From: an uncultured Collinsella sp. | GTDB taxonomy: Bacteria; Actinomycetota; Coriobacteriia; Coriobacteriales; Coriobacteriaceae | DNA length: 64,000 nucleotides | Assembly (NCBI GenBank): GCA_958348225.1 | Contig: CATVYG010000008.1 | Location: forward strand, 1-64,000 | Direction: 5' to 3' | Shown: positions 36,443-46,079 of the stretch, piece after piece | Layout: each line of letters begins with the position of its first letter | Numbering within the stretch: position 1 is the stretch's first letter | Notes under the pieces: generated by a model | Databases searched by the model: none | Seen by the model: the letters and a program-made list of their open reading frames with translations, nothing else | Told to the model about the DNA's origin: nothing | Position numbers and translations under genes: made by a program

Positions 36443-39184
36443 TTACTCGTCGAGGAGATCCTCTGGCATGTCGTTGCCGTCGCCTAGGTCGACTGGGGTC
36501 TCTTCGGTGTCGGCTGCGGCCTCGGCGCCCTCGCCTTCGGGTTTTTCCTTGGCTGCCGTCATACGGGCCACGGCGCATATGCGGTCGTTGTCGTCGACGG
36601 TCATCATCTTGACGCCCTGGGTGGCGCGGCCAGTCTGGCTGATCTCGTCGGTCTTGACACGAATGACCGTCGCGCCCTCCGTCACGATGAACAGCTCGTG
36701 CTGCGGGCCCACCGTCTTCATGGCCGCGAGGTTACCCTTACGCTCGGTCATTTGGATGGTGTAGACGCCCTGGCCGCCGCGATTCTGCTCCGGGTAGTCC
36801 GCAACCGGTGTGCGCTTGCCGTAGCCGCGCTCGGTGATGACGAACAGATCGCCGTTGCCGTTAGTGACTTCCATGCCCAGAACGCTCACGCCGTCCTTCA
36901 TGCCGATACCGCGAACGCCGCTGGTGTCGCGGCCGGTAGCGCGCACCTGCTCCTCGGAGAACATGATCGCCTTGCCCGCGGTGGTGGCTAGGATAATCTT
37001 GTCGCCCTCGCGCACGCGGCGCACGTTCAGCAGCGCGTCGTCGTCACGCAGGTTGATAGCGATCAGGCCGTCGCGACGGCTGCGATCATATGCGCTCATC
37101 ACGGTCTTCTTGACCATGCCGCTCTTGGTGGCAAACATCAGGTACTCGTCGGCCGGGAACTCGCGGCAGCTGATGACGCTCGCGATCTTCTCGCCCTCCT
37201 CGAAAGGCAGCAAGTTGACGATCGCGGTACCGCGTGCCTGGCGCGTACCTACCGGCAGCTCGTGCACCTTCAGGCGATAGACCTTGCCCTTGCTCGAGAA
37301 GAACAGCACGTACTCGTGCGTGGACGCGATGAACATCTCATCGATGACATCGTCCTCTTTGAGGTTGACGCCCGACACGCCCTTGCCGCCGCGCTTTTGG
37401 GCGCGGTAGGCGGCAACCGGGATACGCTTGACGTAGCCGGTGTGGGTGATGGTCACGACCATATCCTCGTCGGCGATGAGGTCCTCGACATCCAGGTCCT
37501 TCTCAACCTGGCTGATCTCGGTGCGGCGCTTGTCGCCAAACTTCTTGGAGATCTCGCGCATCTCTTCCTTGATGACGCCCAGGATTTTCTCCTCATGCGC
37601 CAGCAGGTCCTCGTAGTAGGCGATGGCGCGGCGCAGGCCGTCCAACTCTTCTTGGATCTTGTCGCGCTCCAGGCCGGTCAGGCGGCGCAGCTTCATCTCG
37701 AGGATGGCCGTGGTCTGCTCGGGCGTAAAGCCAAAGCGCTCGATCAAGCGGCTGCTGGCCTCGGAGTCGGTCTGCGAGGAGCGGATGATGCTAATGACCT
37801 CGTCGATATGGTCGAGGGCCATCAAGTAGCCCTCAAGGATATGCGCGCGGGCCTGGGCCTTTTTAAGGTCGAAGCGAGTGCGGCGAGTGACGACGTCGAC
37901 CTGGTGGTCGATGTAGTGCTGCAGCATCTCGCGCAGGCTCAGGCATTTGGGAACGCCGTTGACGAGCGCCAGGTTGTTGGCGCCAAAGGTCGTCTGCAGC
38001 GAGGTGTACTTATACAGGTTGTTGAGCACGACCTGCGGAATGACGCCCTTCTTGAGCTCGATGACCAGACGGATGCCCTTCTGGTTGGACTCATCGCGCA
38101 TATCCGAGATGCCCTCGATGCGCTTGTCGTTGACGAGTTGGGCGATCTTCTCCTGCAGGGTGCCCTTGTTGACCATGTAGGGAATCTCGGTAAAGACCAG
38201 GCGGCTGCGACCGGTCTTGGTGGACTCCACATGTGCCTTGGCACGCACGGTAATGGAGCCGCGGCCGGTCTCGTAGCTCTGCTTAATGCCGGCGCTGCCC
38301 ATGATTATGGCGCCGGTGGGGAAGTCCGGACCTGGCATGATCTGCATGAGCTCGTCGACGGTGGCGTCGGGGTTGTCGATCAGGTAGCAGGTGGCCTCAA
38401 TCGCCTCGGTGAGGTTATGCGGGGCGATGTTGGTGGCCATGCCGACGGCGATGCCCTGGCTGCCGTTGACCAGCAGGTTGGGGAAGCGCGCAGGCAGCGC
38501 CACGGGCTCGGCAAGTGATTCGTCGTAGTTGGGCTGCCAGTCGACGGTATCCTTCTGCAAGTCACGCAGCAGTTCCATGGCGGGCTTTGCCAGGCGGCTC
38601 TCGGTGTAACGCATGGCCGCCGCGCCGTCGCCGTCGATGTTACCGAAGTTGCCGTGACCGTCGATGAGCGGCGTGCGCATGGAGAACCACTGCGCCAGGC
38701 GGACCATGGCCTCATAGACCGCGAAATCGCCGTGCGGGTGGTACTTACCGATAACTTCGCCGACCGTCCAGGCCGACTTCTTATGTGGGCGGTTGGGGTA
38801 GATGCCGCTCTCGTTCATCGCGTACAGGATGCGGCGGTGCACCGGCTTTAAGCCGTCGCGCACGTCCGGCAGGGCGCGCGCCGTGATGACCGACATCGAA
38901 TACTCGATGAACGACTGCTTCATCTCGCGGCCAAACTCCGAAATCTGGAGCTGGCCGCCGTTGATATCCTCGCCGGCCGAGGCGCCGCGATCGACTTCGC
39001 CAAAGCTCTCCTCGAGCTCAGCGTCGTCGTCTTCTTCCTCATCATCATCGGCATCGGGGTTATAGGCGTCCGGATCGCCGTCCTCGCCCTGCTCAGCACG
39101 GGCAAGCAGGCGCTTCAGATCATCGGGCATACCGGCATCGCCGGCCTCGTCCATACCCTCGTTATTGTTGATATCGTCTGCCAC
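36443..39184 (-). CDS. gyrA: DNA gyrase subunit A
   Basis: GyrA cuts and rejoins DNA to add negative supercoils. The breakage domain starts near residue 80 (SFIEYSMSVITARALPDVRDG) and has the catalytic Tyr in ALRYTESRLAK (AAMRYTESRL here). Six beta-pinwheel blades follow. About 75 acidic residues precede the domain (YNPDADDDEEEDDDAELEE), which is unusual. The quinolone-resistance region reads HPHGDFAVYE, with Phe where E. coli has Ser83 and Glu where it has Asp87. The GTG start has GAGGAGG upstream. Confidence 0.97.
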   Translation of the reverse strand: MADDINNNEGMDEAGDAGMPDDLKRLLARAEQGEDGDPDAYNPDADDDEEEDDDAELEESFGEVDRGASAGEDINGGQLQISEFGREMKQSFIEYSMSVITARALPDVRDGLKPVHRRILYAMNESGIYPNRPHKKSAWTVGEVIGKYHPHGDFAVYEAMVRLAQWFSMRTPLIDGHGNFGNIDGDGAAAMRYTESRLAKPAMELLRDLQKDTVDWQPNYDESLAEPVALPARFPNLLVNGSQGIAVGMATNIAPHNLTEAIEATCYLIDNPDATVDELMQIMPGPDFPTGAIIMGSAGIKQSYETGRGSITVRAKAHVESTKTGRSRLVFTEIPYMVNKGTLQEKIAQLVNDKRIEGISDMRDESNQKGIRLVIELKKGVIPQVVLNNLYKYTSLQTTFGANNLALVNGVPKCLSLREMLQHYIDHQVDVVTRRTRFDLKKAQARAHILEGYLMALDHIDEVISIIRSSQTDSEASSRLIERFGFTPEQTTAILEMKLRRLTGLERDKIQEELDGLRRAIAYYEDLLAHEEKILGVIKEEMREISKKFGDKRRTEISQVEKDLDVEDLIADEDMVVTITHTGYVKRIPVAAYRAQKRGGKGVSGVNLKEDDVIDEMFIASTHEYVLFFSSKGKVYRLKVHELPVGTRQARGTAIVNLLPFEEGEKIASVISCREFPADEYLMFATKSGMVKKTVMSAYDRSRRDGLIAINLRDDDALLNVRRVREGDKIILATTAGKAIMFSEEQVRATGRDTSGVRGIGMKDGVSVLGMEVTNGNGDLFVITERGYGKRTPVADYPEQNRGGQGVYTIQMTERKGNLAAMKTVGPQHELFIVTEGATVIRVKTDEISQTGRATQGVKMMTVDDNDRICAVARMTAAKEKPEGEGAEAAADTEETPVDLGDGNDMPEDLLDE

Positions 39185-39195
39185 GTTACCTCCTC

Positions 39196-41226
39196 TTAAG
39201 CGTCAAGGAATCGTGCATCATGTGCATGCTTCTCGATGTACTCGCGGCGATAGCCGACCTCGGAACCCATCAGCTCGCGCACGGCGCGGTCCGCCACCAC
39301 GGCGTCCTCGATCGACACGCGCTGCAGAATGCGGGTCTTGGGGTCCATCGTCGTCGAGGCAAGCTGCTTGGGGTCCATCTCGCCCAGGCCCTTGTAGCGC
39401 TGGACGGTATAGCCCTTGCGCTTTTTGGTAATCTTGCCGTCCTTGGCCTTGCCGTCCTCGTCGTTATCGTCGGGGTTCAGGCCCAGACTCTGGATGGTGT
39501 CGCGCAGGATCTCGTCTTCGGGCTGGCGGCCGTTGGGATACACGTAGTGGATCTTGTTGCGCACCTTAATGCCAAAGATGGGCGGGCAGGCAACATAGAC
39601 GTAGCCGGCATCGATCAGCGGACGCATGTACTTGTAGAAGAACGTCAGCAGCAGGATGCGGATATGCGCACCGTCGACGTCTGCATCGGTCATGATGATG
39701 ATCTTGTGGTAGCGCGCCTTGGTGATATCGAAGTCGCCGCCGTCGCCGGCACTCGTCGTGACGCCGCAGCCGATCGCGGTAATCAGCGACTGAATGGTGT
39801 CACTCGAGAACGCGCGATGGTCACCAACGCGTTCGACGTTCAAAATCTTGCCGCGCAGGGGCAGAATCGCCTGGATGTCTCGGCGACGGCCGTCCTTGGC
39901 CGAACCGCCTGCCGAGTCGCCCTCTACGATGAAGAGCTCGGTCAGCTCGGCATCGCGCACCGAGCAGTCGGCGAGCTTACCGGGCAGGGACGCCGTCTCG
40001 AGCAGGCTCTTGCGGCGGGTCGCCTCGCGCGCCTTGCGGGCGGCGTTGCGGGCCTTGCAGGCCTGCTGGGCTTTCTTGACGATCTCGCGGGCGGGCTTAG
40101 GATGCTCCTCAAGGTAGTCGGCGAGGCCGTCGGTCACGATCTTGAGCGTCAGCGCGCGCATATAGGAGCTGCCGAGCTTGGCCTTGGTCTGGCCCTCAAA
40201 CTGCGGATCGGGCAGCTTGACCGAGATAACGGCCGAAAGGCCCTCGCGCACATCGTCGCCGGTCAGGTTGGCGTCTTTTTCCTTGAGCAGGTTCTGCTTG
40301 CGCGCGTAATCGTTGATCACGCGGGTGAGCGCGGTACGGAAGCCCTCAAGGTGCATGCCGCCTTCGGGGGTGTAGATGTCGTTGGCAAACGACATGACGT
40401 TCTCGCCGTAGCCGCTATTCCACTGCAGGGAAACCTCGACCTCGCCCATCTTGGCCACAGGCGCGTCCGGGTCCGATTTGCCCTCGATGTAGATGGGCTC
40501 CTTAAAGGCCTCGGGGACGTCCTTGCCCTCGTTGAGGAACTTGACGAAGTCGATGATGCCGCCCTCGTAGCAAAACTCCTCCACGTGGGGAGTCGCTTCG
40601 CGCTCGTCGGTCAGCACGATTTTGAGGTTCTTATTGAGGAACGCCGTCTCCTGCAGACGGTTATGCAGCGTATCGAAATCGTAGATGCAGGTCTCGAAGA
40701 TCTCATCGTCGGGCCAGAAGGTGACGGTGGTGCCCGTCGAATCCGAGGTGCCCACGACCTCCATCTTCTTGACGGTCTTGCCGCGCGAGAACTCCATCTC
40801 GTAGGTGTTGCCATCGCGACGAACCTGAACGACCACGCGCTTGGACAGTGCGTTGACGACGGAGATGCCCACACCGTGCAAGCCACCCGAGACCTTATAG
40901 GCCGAGTTATCGAACTTACCGCCGGCGTGCAAGATCGTCATGACGACCTCGAGCGTCGGGATCTTTTTAACAGGGTGCTCGTCGACGGGGATGCCACGCC
41001 CGTTGTCGACGACCGTGATGGAGTTGTCGGCGTGGACCGTCACCTGGATCTCGGTGCAGAAACCGGCCATGGCCTCGTCGACGGAGTTGTCAACGATCTC
41101 CCACACCAGGTGATGCAGACCGCTGGCGCTCGTCGAGCCGATATACATGCCCGGGCGCTTACGAACGGCCTCGAGACCTTCGAGAATCTTAATCTCGCCG
41201 CCATCGTAATCGTTTTCGTTTGCCAC
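39196..41226 (-). CDS. gyrB: DNA gyrase subunit B
   Basis: GyrB supplies ATP-driven strand passage. The 676-residue protein has the GHKL ATPase (EIVDNSVDEAMAGFC, VVDNGRGIPVD, GGLHGVGISVVNAL), the transducer, and the TOPRIM domain (IVEGDSAGGSAKDGR, IMTDADVDGAHIR) with the C-terminal QRYKGLGEMDPKQL. The GTG at 41224-41226 has GGAGG upstream. It is 11 bp before gyrA. Confidence 0.97.
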   Translation of the reverse strand: MANENDYDGGEIKILEGLEAVRKRPGMYIGSTSASGLHHLVWEIVDNSVDEAMAGFCTEIQVTVHADNSITVVDNGRGIPVDEHPVKKIPTLEVVMTILHAGGKFDNSAYKVSGGLHGVGISVVNALSKRVVVQVRRDGNTYEMEFSRGKTVKKMEVVGTSDSTGTTVTFWPDDEIFETCIYDFDTLHNRLQETAFLNKNLKIVLTDEREATPHVEEFCYEGGIIDFVKFLNEGKDVPEAFKEPIYIEGKSDPDAPVAKMGEVEVSLQWNSGYGENVMSFANDIYTPEGGMHLEGFRTALTRVINDYARKQNLLKEKDANLTGDDVREGLSAVISVKLPDPQFEGQTKAKLGSSYMRALTLKIVTDGLADYLEEHPKPAREIVKKAQQACKARNAARKAREATRRKSLLETASLPGKLADCSVRDAELTELFIVEGDSAGGSAKDGRRRDIQAILPLRGKILNVERVGDHRAFSSDTIQSLITAIGCGVTTSAGDGGDFDITKARYHKIIIMTDADVDGAHIRILLLTFFYKYMRPLIDAGYVYVACPPIFGIKVRNKIHYVYPNGRQPEDEILRDTIQSLGLNPDDNDEDGKAKDGKITKKRKGYTVQRYKGLGEMDPKQLASTTMDPKTRILQRVSIEDAVVADRAVRELMGSEVGYRREYIEKHAHDARFLDA

Positions 41227-41274
41227 ACGTCCTCCTTCAGTCAAGAAAATGTGTACAGCCTTACTAGTTTATCG

Positions 41275-41305
41275 TAAAAAAATACCCTCGGGAACGAGGG
41301 TATTT
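41275..41305 (-). terminator. Rho-independent terminator after dciA
   Basis: AAATACCCTCG and CGAGGGTATTT pair (11 bp) around TTCC and are followed by TTTT on the minus strand. It separates the dnaA-dnaN-recF-dciA genes from gyrBA. Confidence 0.92.
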
Positions 41306-41331
41306 GGCTCTACAAGGCCACCAGATGCGAT

Positions 41332-41895
41332 TTAAGGCTCTTTTTTACTTTGCACGCCCTTGGCCCACTCGGCACTGGCTCTCATGGCATTCTCGAGGGC
41401 CTCGCGCAGTTTTTGGTCTTCGATGGGCGCCACTTGGCGCTCAATCTCGGTGCGCTCGGCATCGCTGAGGTCGGCATGCGGGGCCGGCGGGCGCTCTGTC
41501 GTCGGCGGGCGCAGGCGCTCCTTGGCGGCGGGCGGCGTGTGACCGGGTGCGGTGGTTTTGAACACCAGGCCGTCCACATGCGCACCGGCGCGCTCCATGC
41601 GCGCGCGGATGATCTCGCGCAACAGCGTCATTTCCTGCGTCCACGAGGGCGAGTCGAGATACACCAGCAGTTCATTGGACTCGGGCAGGTAACGCAGCCC
41701 CGTCACATGCCGCCCCTCGCGCGTGCCCGAGCACACCGCGTTCCACGCGCGATAGACCGCGCGCGACTCCTCGGCAGCCTCCATCTGCGCACGGCGCTCA
41801 GGGGTCGCAGCCGCCAGGATGCGTTGGCGCTCTGCGTTCAAAAAGCCACTGAAGGCGACCGTTTCGCTCTCGCGCTCGTAATTAGCACGTCTCAC
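41332..41895 (-). CDS. dciA: DciA-family (DUF721) replication protein
   Basis: DciA-type proteins are helicase operators that help load DnaB where DnaC or DnaI is absent. The 187-residue product has the DUF721 pattern, WNAVCSGTREGRHVTGLRYLPESNELLVYLDSPSW (in part NELLVYLDSPSWTQEMTLL), then a long Pro/Arg-rich linker and an acidic C-terminal helix. The GTG start overlaps the recF end by 14 bp. The position between recF and gyrB is the one known for this family in actinobacteria. Confidence 0.85.
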   Translation of the reverse strand: MRRANYERESETVAFSGFLNAERQRILAAATPERRAQMEAAEESRAVYRAWNAVCSGTREGRHVTGLRYLPESNELLVYLDSPSWTQEMTLLREIIRARMERAGAHVDGLVFKTTAPGHTPPAAKERLRPPTTERPPAPHADLSDAERTEIERQVAPIEDQKLREALENAMRASAEWAKGVQSKKEP

Positions 41896-42988
41896 CCATG
41901 CTCACCACCTTGGCTCGATCAAGCAGGTCATCGGTAAAATACCCCAGGTTGGTCGTGGTTATGACCGTCTGGATATCATCGCCGATCAGCCGCAGAAAAG
42001 CACCGCGGCGCTCGCCGTCGAGTTCGCTCATCACGTCGTCCAAAAGCAGCAGTGGGGCGGTGCCCAGGACATCGCGAGCCACGGCCACCTCCGCCACCTT
42101 CCAGGCCAGAACCAACGTTCGCTGCTGACCTTGGCTGGCAAATGAACGGGCGGAGCGACCCGCCACGGTAAACTCAATCTCATCGCGATGCGGTCCCACC
42201 AACGTCACGCCGCGGCGAATTTCCTCGTCGGCGTGCTCATCAAGGGCAGCCAGCATGCGCTCGTACGCCCAGCCCTTCAGTTCTTCGCGATCCTCGACCT
42301 GGGGCAAATCCCCCAGCGTGGACGTATAGGTCACGTTGGCAGCCTCACCGGATGCCACTTGCCCGTAGGCAGTGTGCACATGGCCCGCCAGCCGGTCGAG
42401 CAGGGCCAACCGGTGCACAAGCAGAGCCGAGCCCGCGCGGGCAATCGAATCGTTCCACGCGCCGAGCATCTCGCGGCAGCACCAGGTCTCCTTGAGCAAG
42501 GCGTTACGCTGGGTCACGCAGCGCCCATAGGTGCTCGCAAGATCGGCATAGCGTGCGCTCAGTTGCATGCCAAAGTCATCGAGGGCAGCGCGGCGCACAC
42601 TGGCGCCTCGTTTAACCATGTCCAGATGGTCGGGGCAAAACAGCACGCTCGGCAGAACCCCGCGCACACCGGCGGCAGAACATCTCTTGCCGTTGCGGCT
42701 AAACGAGCGCTTACCGTCCTCCGCGTTCAATCCCATATCAAGCACGCGGCCGTCGCCCTCGAGCCTCAGCTCGACCTTGCACGATCCCACGCCGTCACGG
42801 ACGAGCTCGGCTGCGGTCGGATGCCTAAACGAGGCGCCGCTCGTCAGCAGCTGCAGCGCCTCTATGAGATTGGTCTTTCCCGCCGCGTTGGGTCCCGCAA
42901 GTATCGTCACGCCCTCGTCCAGGGCAAGACGATAGCTATCGAAGCTGCGGTAGTGCGCGACGGAAAGATCGCGGGCGAACATGGTCAT
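41882..42988 (-). CDS. recF: DNA replication and repair protein RecF
   Basis: RecF is an SMC-like ATPase that guides RecA loading at gaps. The 368-residue protein has Walker A AGPNAAGKTNLIEA (about residues 31-44), the DEHADEEI region, QGQQRTLVLAWKVAE as signature and LLLLDDVMSELD as Walker B. It follows dnaN by 9 bp and overlaps dciA. Confidence 0.95.
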   Translation of the reverse strand: MTMFARDLSVAHYRSFDSYRLALDEGVTILAGPNAAGKTNLIEALQLLTSGASFRHPTAAELVRDGVGSCKVELRLEGDGRVLDMGLNAEDGKRSFSRNGKRCSAAGVRGVLPSVLFCPDHLDMVKRGASVRRAALDDFGMQLSARYADLASTYGRCVTQRNALLKETWCCREMLGAWNDSIARAGSALLVHRLALLDRLAGHVHTAYGQVASGEAANVTYTSTLGDLPQVEDREELKGWAYERMLAALDEHADEEIRRGVTLVGPHRDEIEFTVAGRSARSFASQGQQRTLVLAWKVAEVAVARDVLGTAPLLLLDDVMSELDGERRGAFLRLIGDDIQTVITTTNLGYFTDDLLDRAKVVSMGETC

Positions 42989-42997
42989 GGCGCAGCG

Positions 42998-44101
42998 CTA
43001 GATGCGGACCGGCATGACCAGGTACAGGTAGTTGGTCTTGTCGTAGGACTTGAAGATGCCCGCCTGCGAGTAGCTCTTGAGCTCCAGCGTGATCTCCTTC
43101 TCCTTGGACAGGGCATTGAGGCAGCCGAAGATGTAGTGGTAGTTGAAGGCGATGGTGCCCGACTCGCCCTCGGCCTCGACATCGATCGTCTCCTGCGCAA
43201 GGTCCTGGTCATTGGAAATGGAGGACAGGCCCATCTGCCCGTTCTCGACATCGATCTCGAACTTGACGGCGGGGTTGGCGCTCGCGATAACGGCCACGCG
43301 CTTGAGGGCGGCGTTAAAGGCGGCGACGTCGATCTTGACGCTCGTCACGCACGAATCGGGGATGAGCTGCTTGTAGTTGGGGTACACGCCCTCGATGCGG
43401 CGCGACACGTAGGTGGTGTTGCCGGCCTCAAAGACGACCTGGGTGTCGGTAGCCCCGATCATGATGGTCGCCCGGCTGGCCATGATGTTCAGCGCGTCGT
43501 TAAAGGCGTCGGCCGGAACGTTGAGTTCAAAGGAGCCCTCGAGGGTTGAGGTCTCGACCTGTGTATCGCACACGGCCAAGCGGAAGGAATCGGTCGCCAC
43601 CAGGCGCACGGTGTTGTTCTCGACCTTCATGTGCACGCCGCCCAGGATGGGGCGGGCCTTGTCGGTCGAGGTGACGCGCCACACGCGGCCGACCATCTCG
43701 GACAAGATATCGGTCGGCAGCTCCACGGCACTCTCGATGGCATAGGCCGGAAACTCGGGGAAGTCATTGGCATCGAGCGTGTTCAGGCGGAAAGAGCTCT
43801 TCTCGCAACCAATCAGCACCTGGCGCTCGGACAGCTCAAAGGTGACCGGGGCATCGGGGAGAGTCTTGGTGATATTGGAGAGCATCTTACAGGGGATAAC
43901 CATCTCGCCCTCTTCTTCGACATGCGCCGCGATGCGATGACGGATCGAGATGGTGTAGTTAGAGGTCTGGAATTCCAAGATGCCGTCTTGGGCCTTAACG
44001 AGCACGCCCGACAGGATGGGAAGGGTGGATGCCGAAGCGACACCCTTCATAACGACGCCGATGGCTTGTGTAAGCGAGCTCTGGCTGACGGTGAACTTCA
44101 T
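42998..44101 (-). CDS. dnaN: DNA polymerase III beta subunit (sliding clamp)
   Basis: The clamp is a dimeric ring that keeps polymerase on DNA. The 367-residue protein shows three similar domains, starts MKFTVSQSSLTQAIGVVMKG and ends LYLVMPVRI, the usual end motif. AAAGG lies before the ATG. It is separated from dnaA by 238 bp with DnaA-box-like sites. Confidence 0.97.
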   Translation of the reverse strand: MKFTVSQSSLTQAIGVVMKGVASASTLPILSGVLVKAQDGILEFQTSNYTISIRHRIAAHVEEEGEMVIPCKMLSNITKTLPDAPVTFELSERQVLIGCEKSSFRLNTLDANDFPEFPAYAIESAVELPTDILSEMVGRVWRVTSTDKARPILGGVHMKVENNTVRLVATDSFRLAVCDTQVETSTLEGSFELNVPADAFNDALNIMASRATIMIGATDTQVVFEAGNTTYVSRRIEGVYPNYKQLIPDSCVTSVKIDVAAFNAALKRVAVIASANPAVKFEIDVENGQMGLSSISNDQDLAQETIDVEAEGESGTIAFNYHYIFGCLNALSKEKEITLELKSYSQAGIFKSYDKTNYLYLVMPVRI

Positions 44102-44339
44102 CTTTTAATACCTTTCTATAGATATAAATATCTTAATAATAGTAATAGCACTGACGAAACTGTTGATTACTCCCAAAGACGCAGGTCAGACCCAGAAAGA
44201 GAATCGACAGCAACCTGTGTGCAACAGGGGTGGTTTTCCACGTTCAAAACCTGCGCAAAACTTTTCATCACCGCGGATTGGGTTTTAGACACCTTATGCC
44301 CGTGGTTTCGACAAGTTTTCAACAGGTGTCTCTATTTCC
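44102..44339. other. dnaA-dnaN intergenic region with DnaA-box-like sites
   Basis: TTTTCCACG (44234-44242), TTTTCATCA (44262-44270) and TTTTCAACA (44316-44324) resemble the DnaA box TTWTNCACA. The region is AT-rich next to dnaN. It may be one half of a bipartite origin. Confidence 0.5.
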
Positions 44340-46064
44340 CTACGAGCGCAGTGTAATTTTATCGCGCAGCGACTTGAGGTCTTCGGTGACGGTGCGGTCT
44401 TCCTGGATCATCTTCTGGACCTTTTTGTAACTCGTGCTGACGGTCGAGTGGTTGCGGTTGCCAAATTCGGCGCCTACCGCCGTGGTCGTCATCTCGCACA
44501 TTTCGATGGCAAGGTAGATAGCGATATGGCGTGCTTTGGCGATATTGGCGTTGCGACGCGGGCCGATGAGCTCCTCGTGCGTCACGCCGTACTGCTCTTC
44601 GATGACGGACTGAACCGTCTGGACGTTGATCTTTTTGGCCGATGTGTCGAAGTACTGGCTGGCGATGGCGTCGATATCGTCAAAGGTGAGTTCCCCTCCC
44701 TCGCGCTCGCGGTCGCCCGCCTCGCCGGCGCAGCGCTCGCAAAAGCTCTCGAGTTCGCGGATGTTGGTGCCTGAGACCTCGGCCATGTGTTTAAAGTGCT
44801 CGTCGGTCAGGTGCCCGCCGTCGCCCCCATAGGCCGCCAGCAGCGAGTCGTCGCCTGCCTCGGGAGCGGCGACGATGGTGTTCTCGTAATAGCGCTGCAA
44901 GATCTTGTATTTCATCTCGTAGCTGGGCTCTGCGACCAGGCAGAGCATGCCGGCGTTGAAGCGGCTGGTCAGACGCTCGTCCATGCTCAGGTCCTTGGGA
45001 GCGCGGTCTGCCGCGATAACGACCTTCTTGTTATTGCGGATGAACTCGTCCATGAGCTGGAAAAAGTAGTCCACGCTCGCGCGCTTGCCGATGATGTTTT
45101 GGATGTCATCGATGATGAGCACGTCCACGCCGTGGTACGCCTGCATGATGGGGGCGTTGCTCTTCTTTTGGCGGTCGAACTCGGTCATCAGGTCGTCCAG
45201 ATATGCCTGGGAGTTGGCATACTTGACCTTGATCTCGGGCGACTTCTCGGCGAGCTCGTTTTTGATGGCAAGCAGCAGGTGCGTCTTGCCCAGGCCCGAT
45301 TTGCCGTAGATGAACAGCGATGTGCACGTGCCGCGCTCGTCCGCGAGGGCGGCAAACTTGAGTGCCGAGCGATAGGCATGGCTGTTCTCGGGGCCGTAGA
45401 CAAAGTTCTCAAAGGTAAATTTTGAGTTCGCGGCGAGCGGGGCTCCATCCGTATTCTGCTCGGCCGGCACGGTCGGTGCTGGCATGGGTGAAGCGGGGGT
45501 CGCAGCTTGCGTGGATTTAGTTGGCGCTCCGCCCTTCATCTGGTTCATCATGCGACGAAAATCATCGGCCGAGAGCGTGTTTTTGATTGCAATGCCCGAA
45601 TCCGCGCCCGCCGCTGCGTCGTGAGCGATGGGCATGTGCGTGACGGGTGCGTTCGTTGACGTCGCCGCCGCGGTTGGCAACGGTGCCATGGTTTCACGGG
45701 AAACATCGCTGTGCTGGTGCTCGATTGTCGGCACGTCGCCTGCGGAGGCCGGTGCCGCCGGGGAAGCGGCGGGAGCCGTGGCGGGCGCCGTCGCGGCAGC
45801 GGATTCCGTTGCGGCGCCTTGCGGTGCCACGATGTCGAGCGCGATCGGTGCAAAGGCGATTTCTTCCAGATAGGCCTCAATAGTCGGCTGATGCTTTTTG
45901 AGCTGCGCGATGGCAAAGCGCGAGGGGGCCTCGATCGTGAGCGTATCTTCGGTCAGGCTTATGGCGCGCGATTGCCCCAGCATGTTGATGAGGCGTGCAT
46001 CTTGGCCGTCGCGCTGGCAAAAGGCGATGGCGTCCCCCAGGATGATGCTTGCTTCCTCGTCCAC
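44340..46064 (-). CDS. dnaA: Chromosomal replication initiator protein DnaA
   Basis: DnaA binds origin boxes and opens DNA. The 574-residue protein has domain I (about 1-85), a long Ala/Pro-rich linker (about 85-225, richer than usual), the AAA+ domain with Walker A IYGKSGLGKTHLLLA and Walker B VLIIDDIQNI, and the DNA-binding domain with ARHIAIYLAIEMCEMTTTAVGAEFGNRNHSTV in part (GNRNHSTVSTSY). The GTG start has GGGAG upstream. A near-parS sequence lies within the linker codons (45690-45705). Confidence 0.97.
   Translation of the reverse strand: MDEEASIILGDAIAFCQRDGQDARLINMLGQSRAISLTEDTLTIEAPSRFAIAQLKKHQPTIEAYLEEIAFAPIALDIVAPQGAATESAAATAPATAPAASPAAPASAGDVPTIEHQHSDVSRETMAPLPTAAATSTNAPVTHMPIAHDAAAGADSGIAIKNTLSADDFRRMMNQMKGGAPTKSTQAATPASPMPAPTVPAEQNTDGAPLAANSKFTFENFVYGPENSHAYRSALKFAALADERGTCTSLFIYGKSGLGKTHLLLAIKNELAEKSPEIKVKYANSQAYLDDLMTEFDRQKKSNAPIMQAYHGVDVLIIDDIQNIIGKRASVDYFFQLMDEFIRNNKKVVIAADRAPKDLSMDERLTSRFNAGMLCLVAEPSYEMKYKILQRYYENTIVAAPEAGDDSLLAAYGGDGGHLTDEHFKHMAEVSGTNIRELESFCERCAGEAGDREREGGELTFDDIDAIASQYFDTSAKKINVQTVQSVIEEQYGVTHEELIGPRRNANIAKARHIAIYLAIEMCEMTTTAVGAEFGNRNHSTVSTSYKKVQKMIQEDRTVTEDLKSLRDKITLRS
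45690..45705. other. Degenerate parS-like site within dnaA
   Basis: GGTTTCACGGGAAACA differs from the parS sequence TGTTTCACGTGAAACA at two positions. It falls in the dnaA linker codons. Confidence 0.4.
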
Positions 46065-46079
46065 TGTTTCTCCCGTTCT

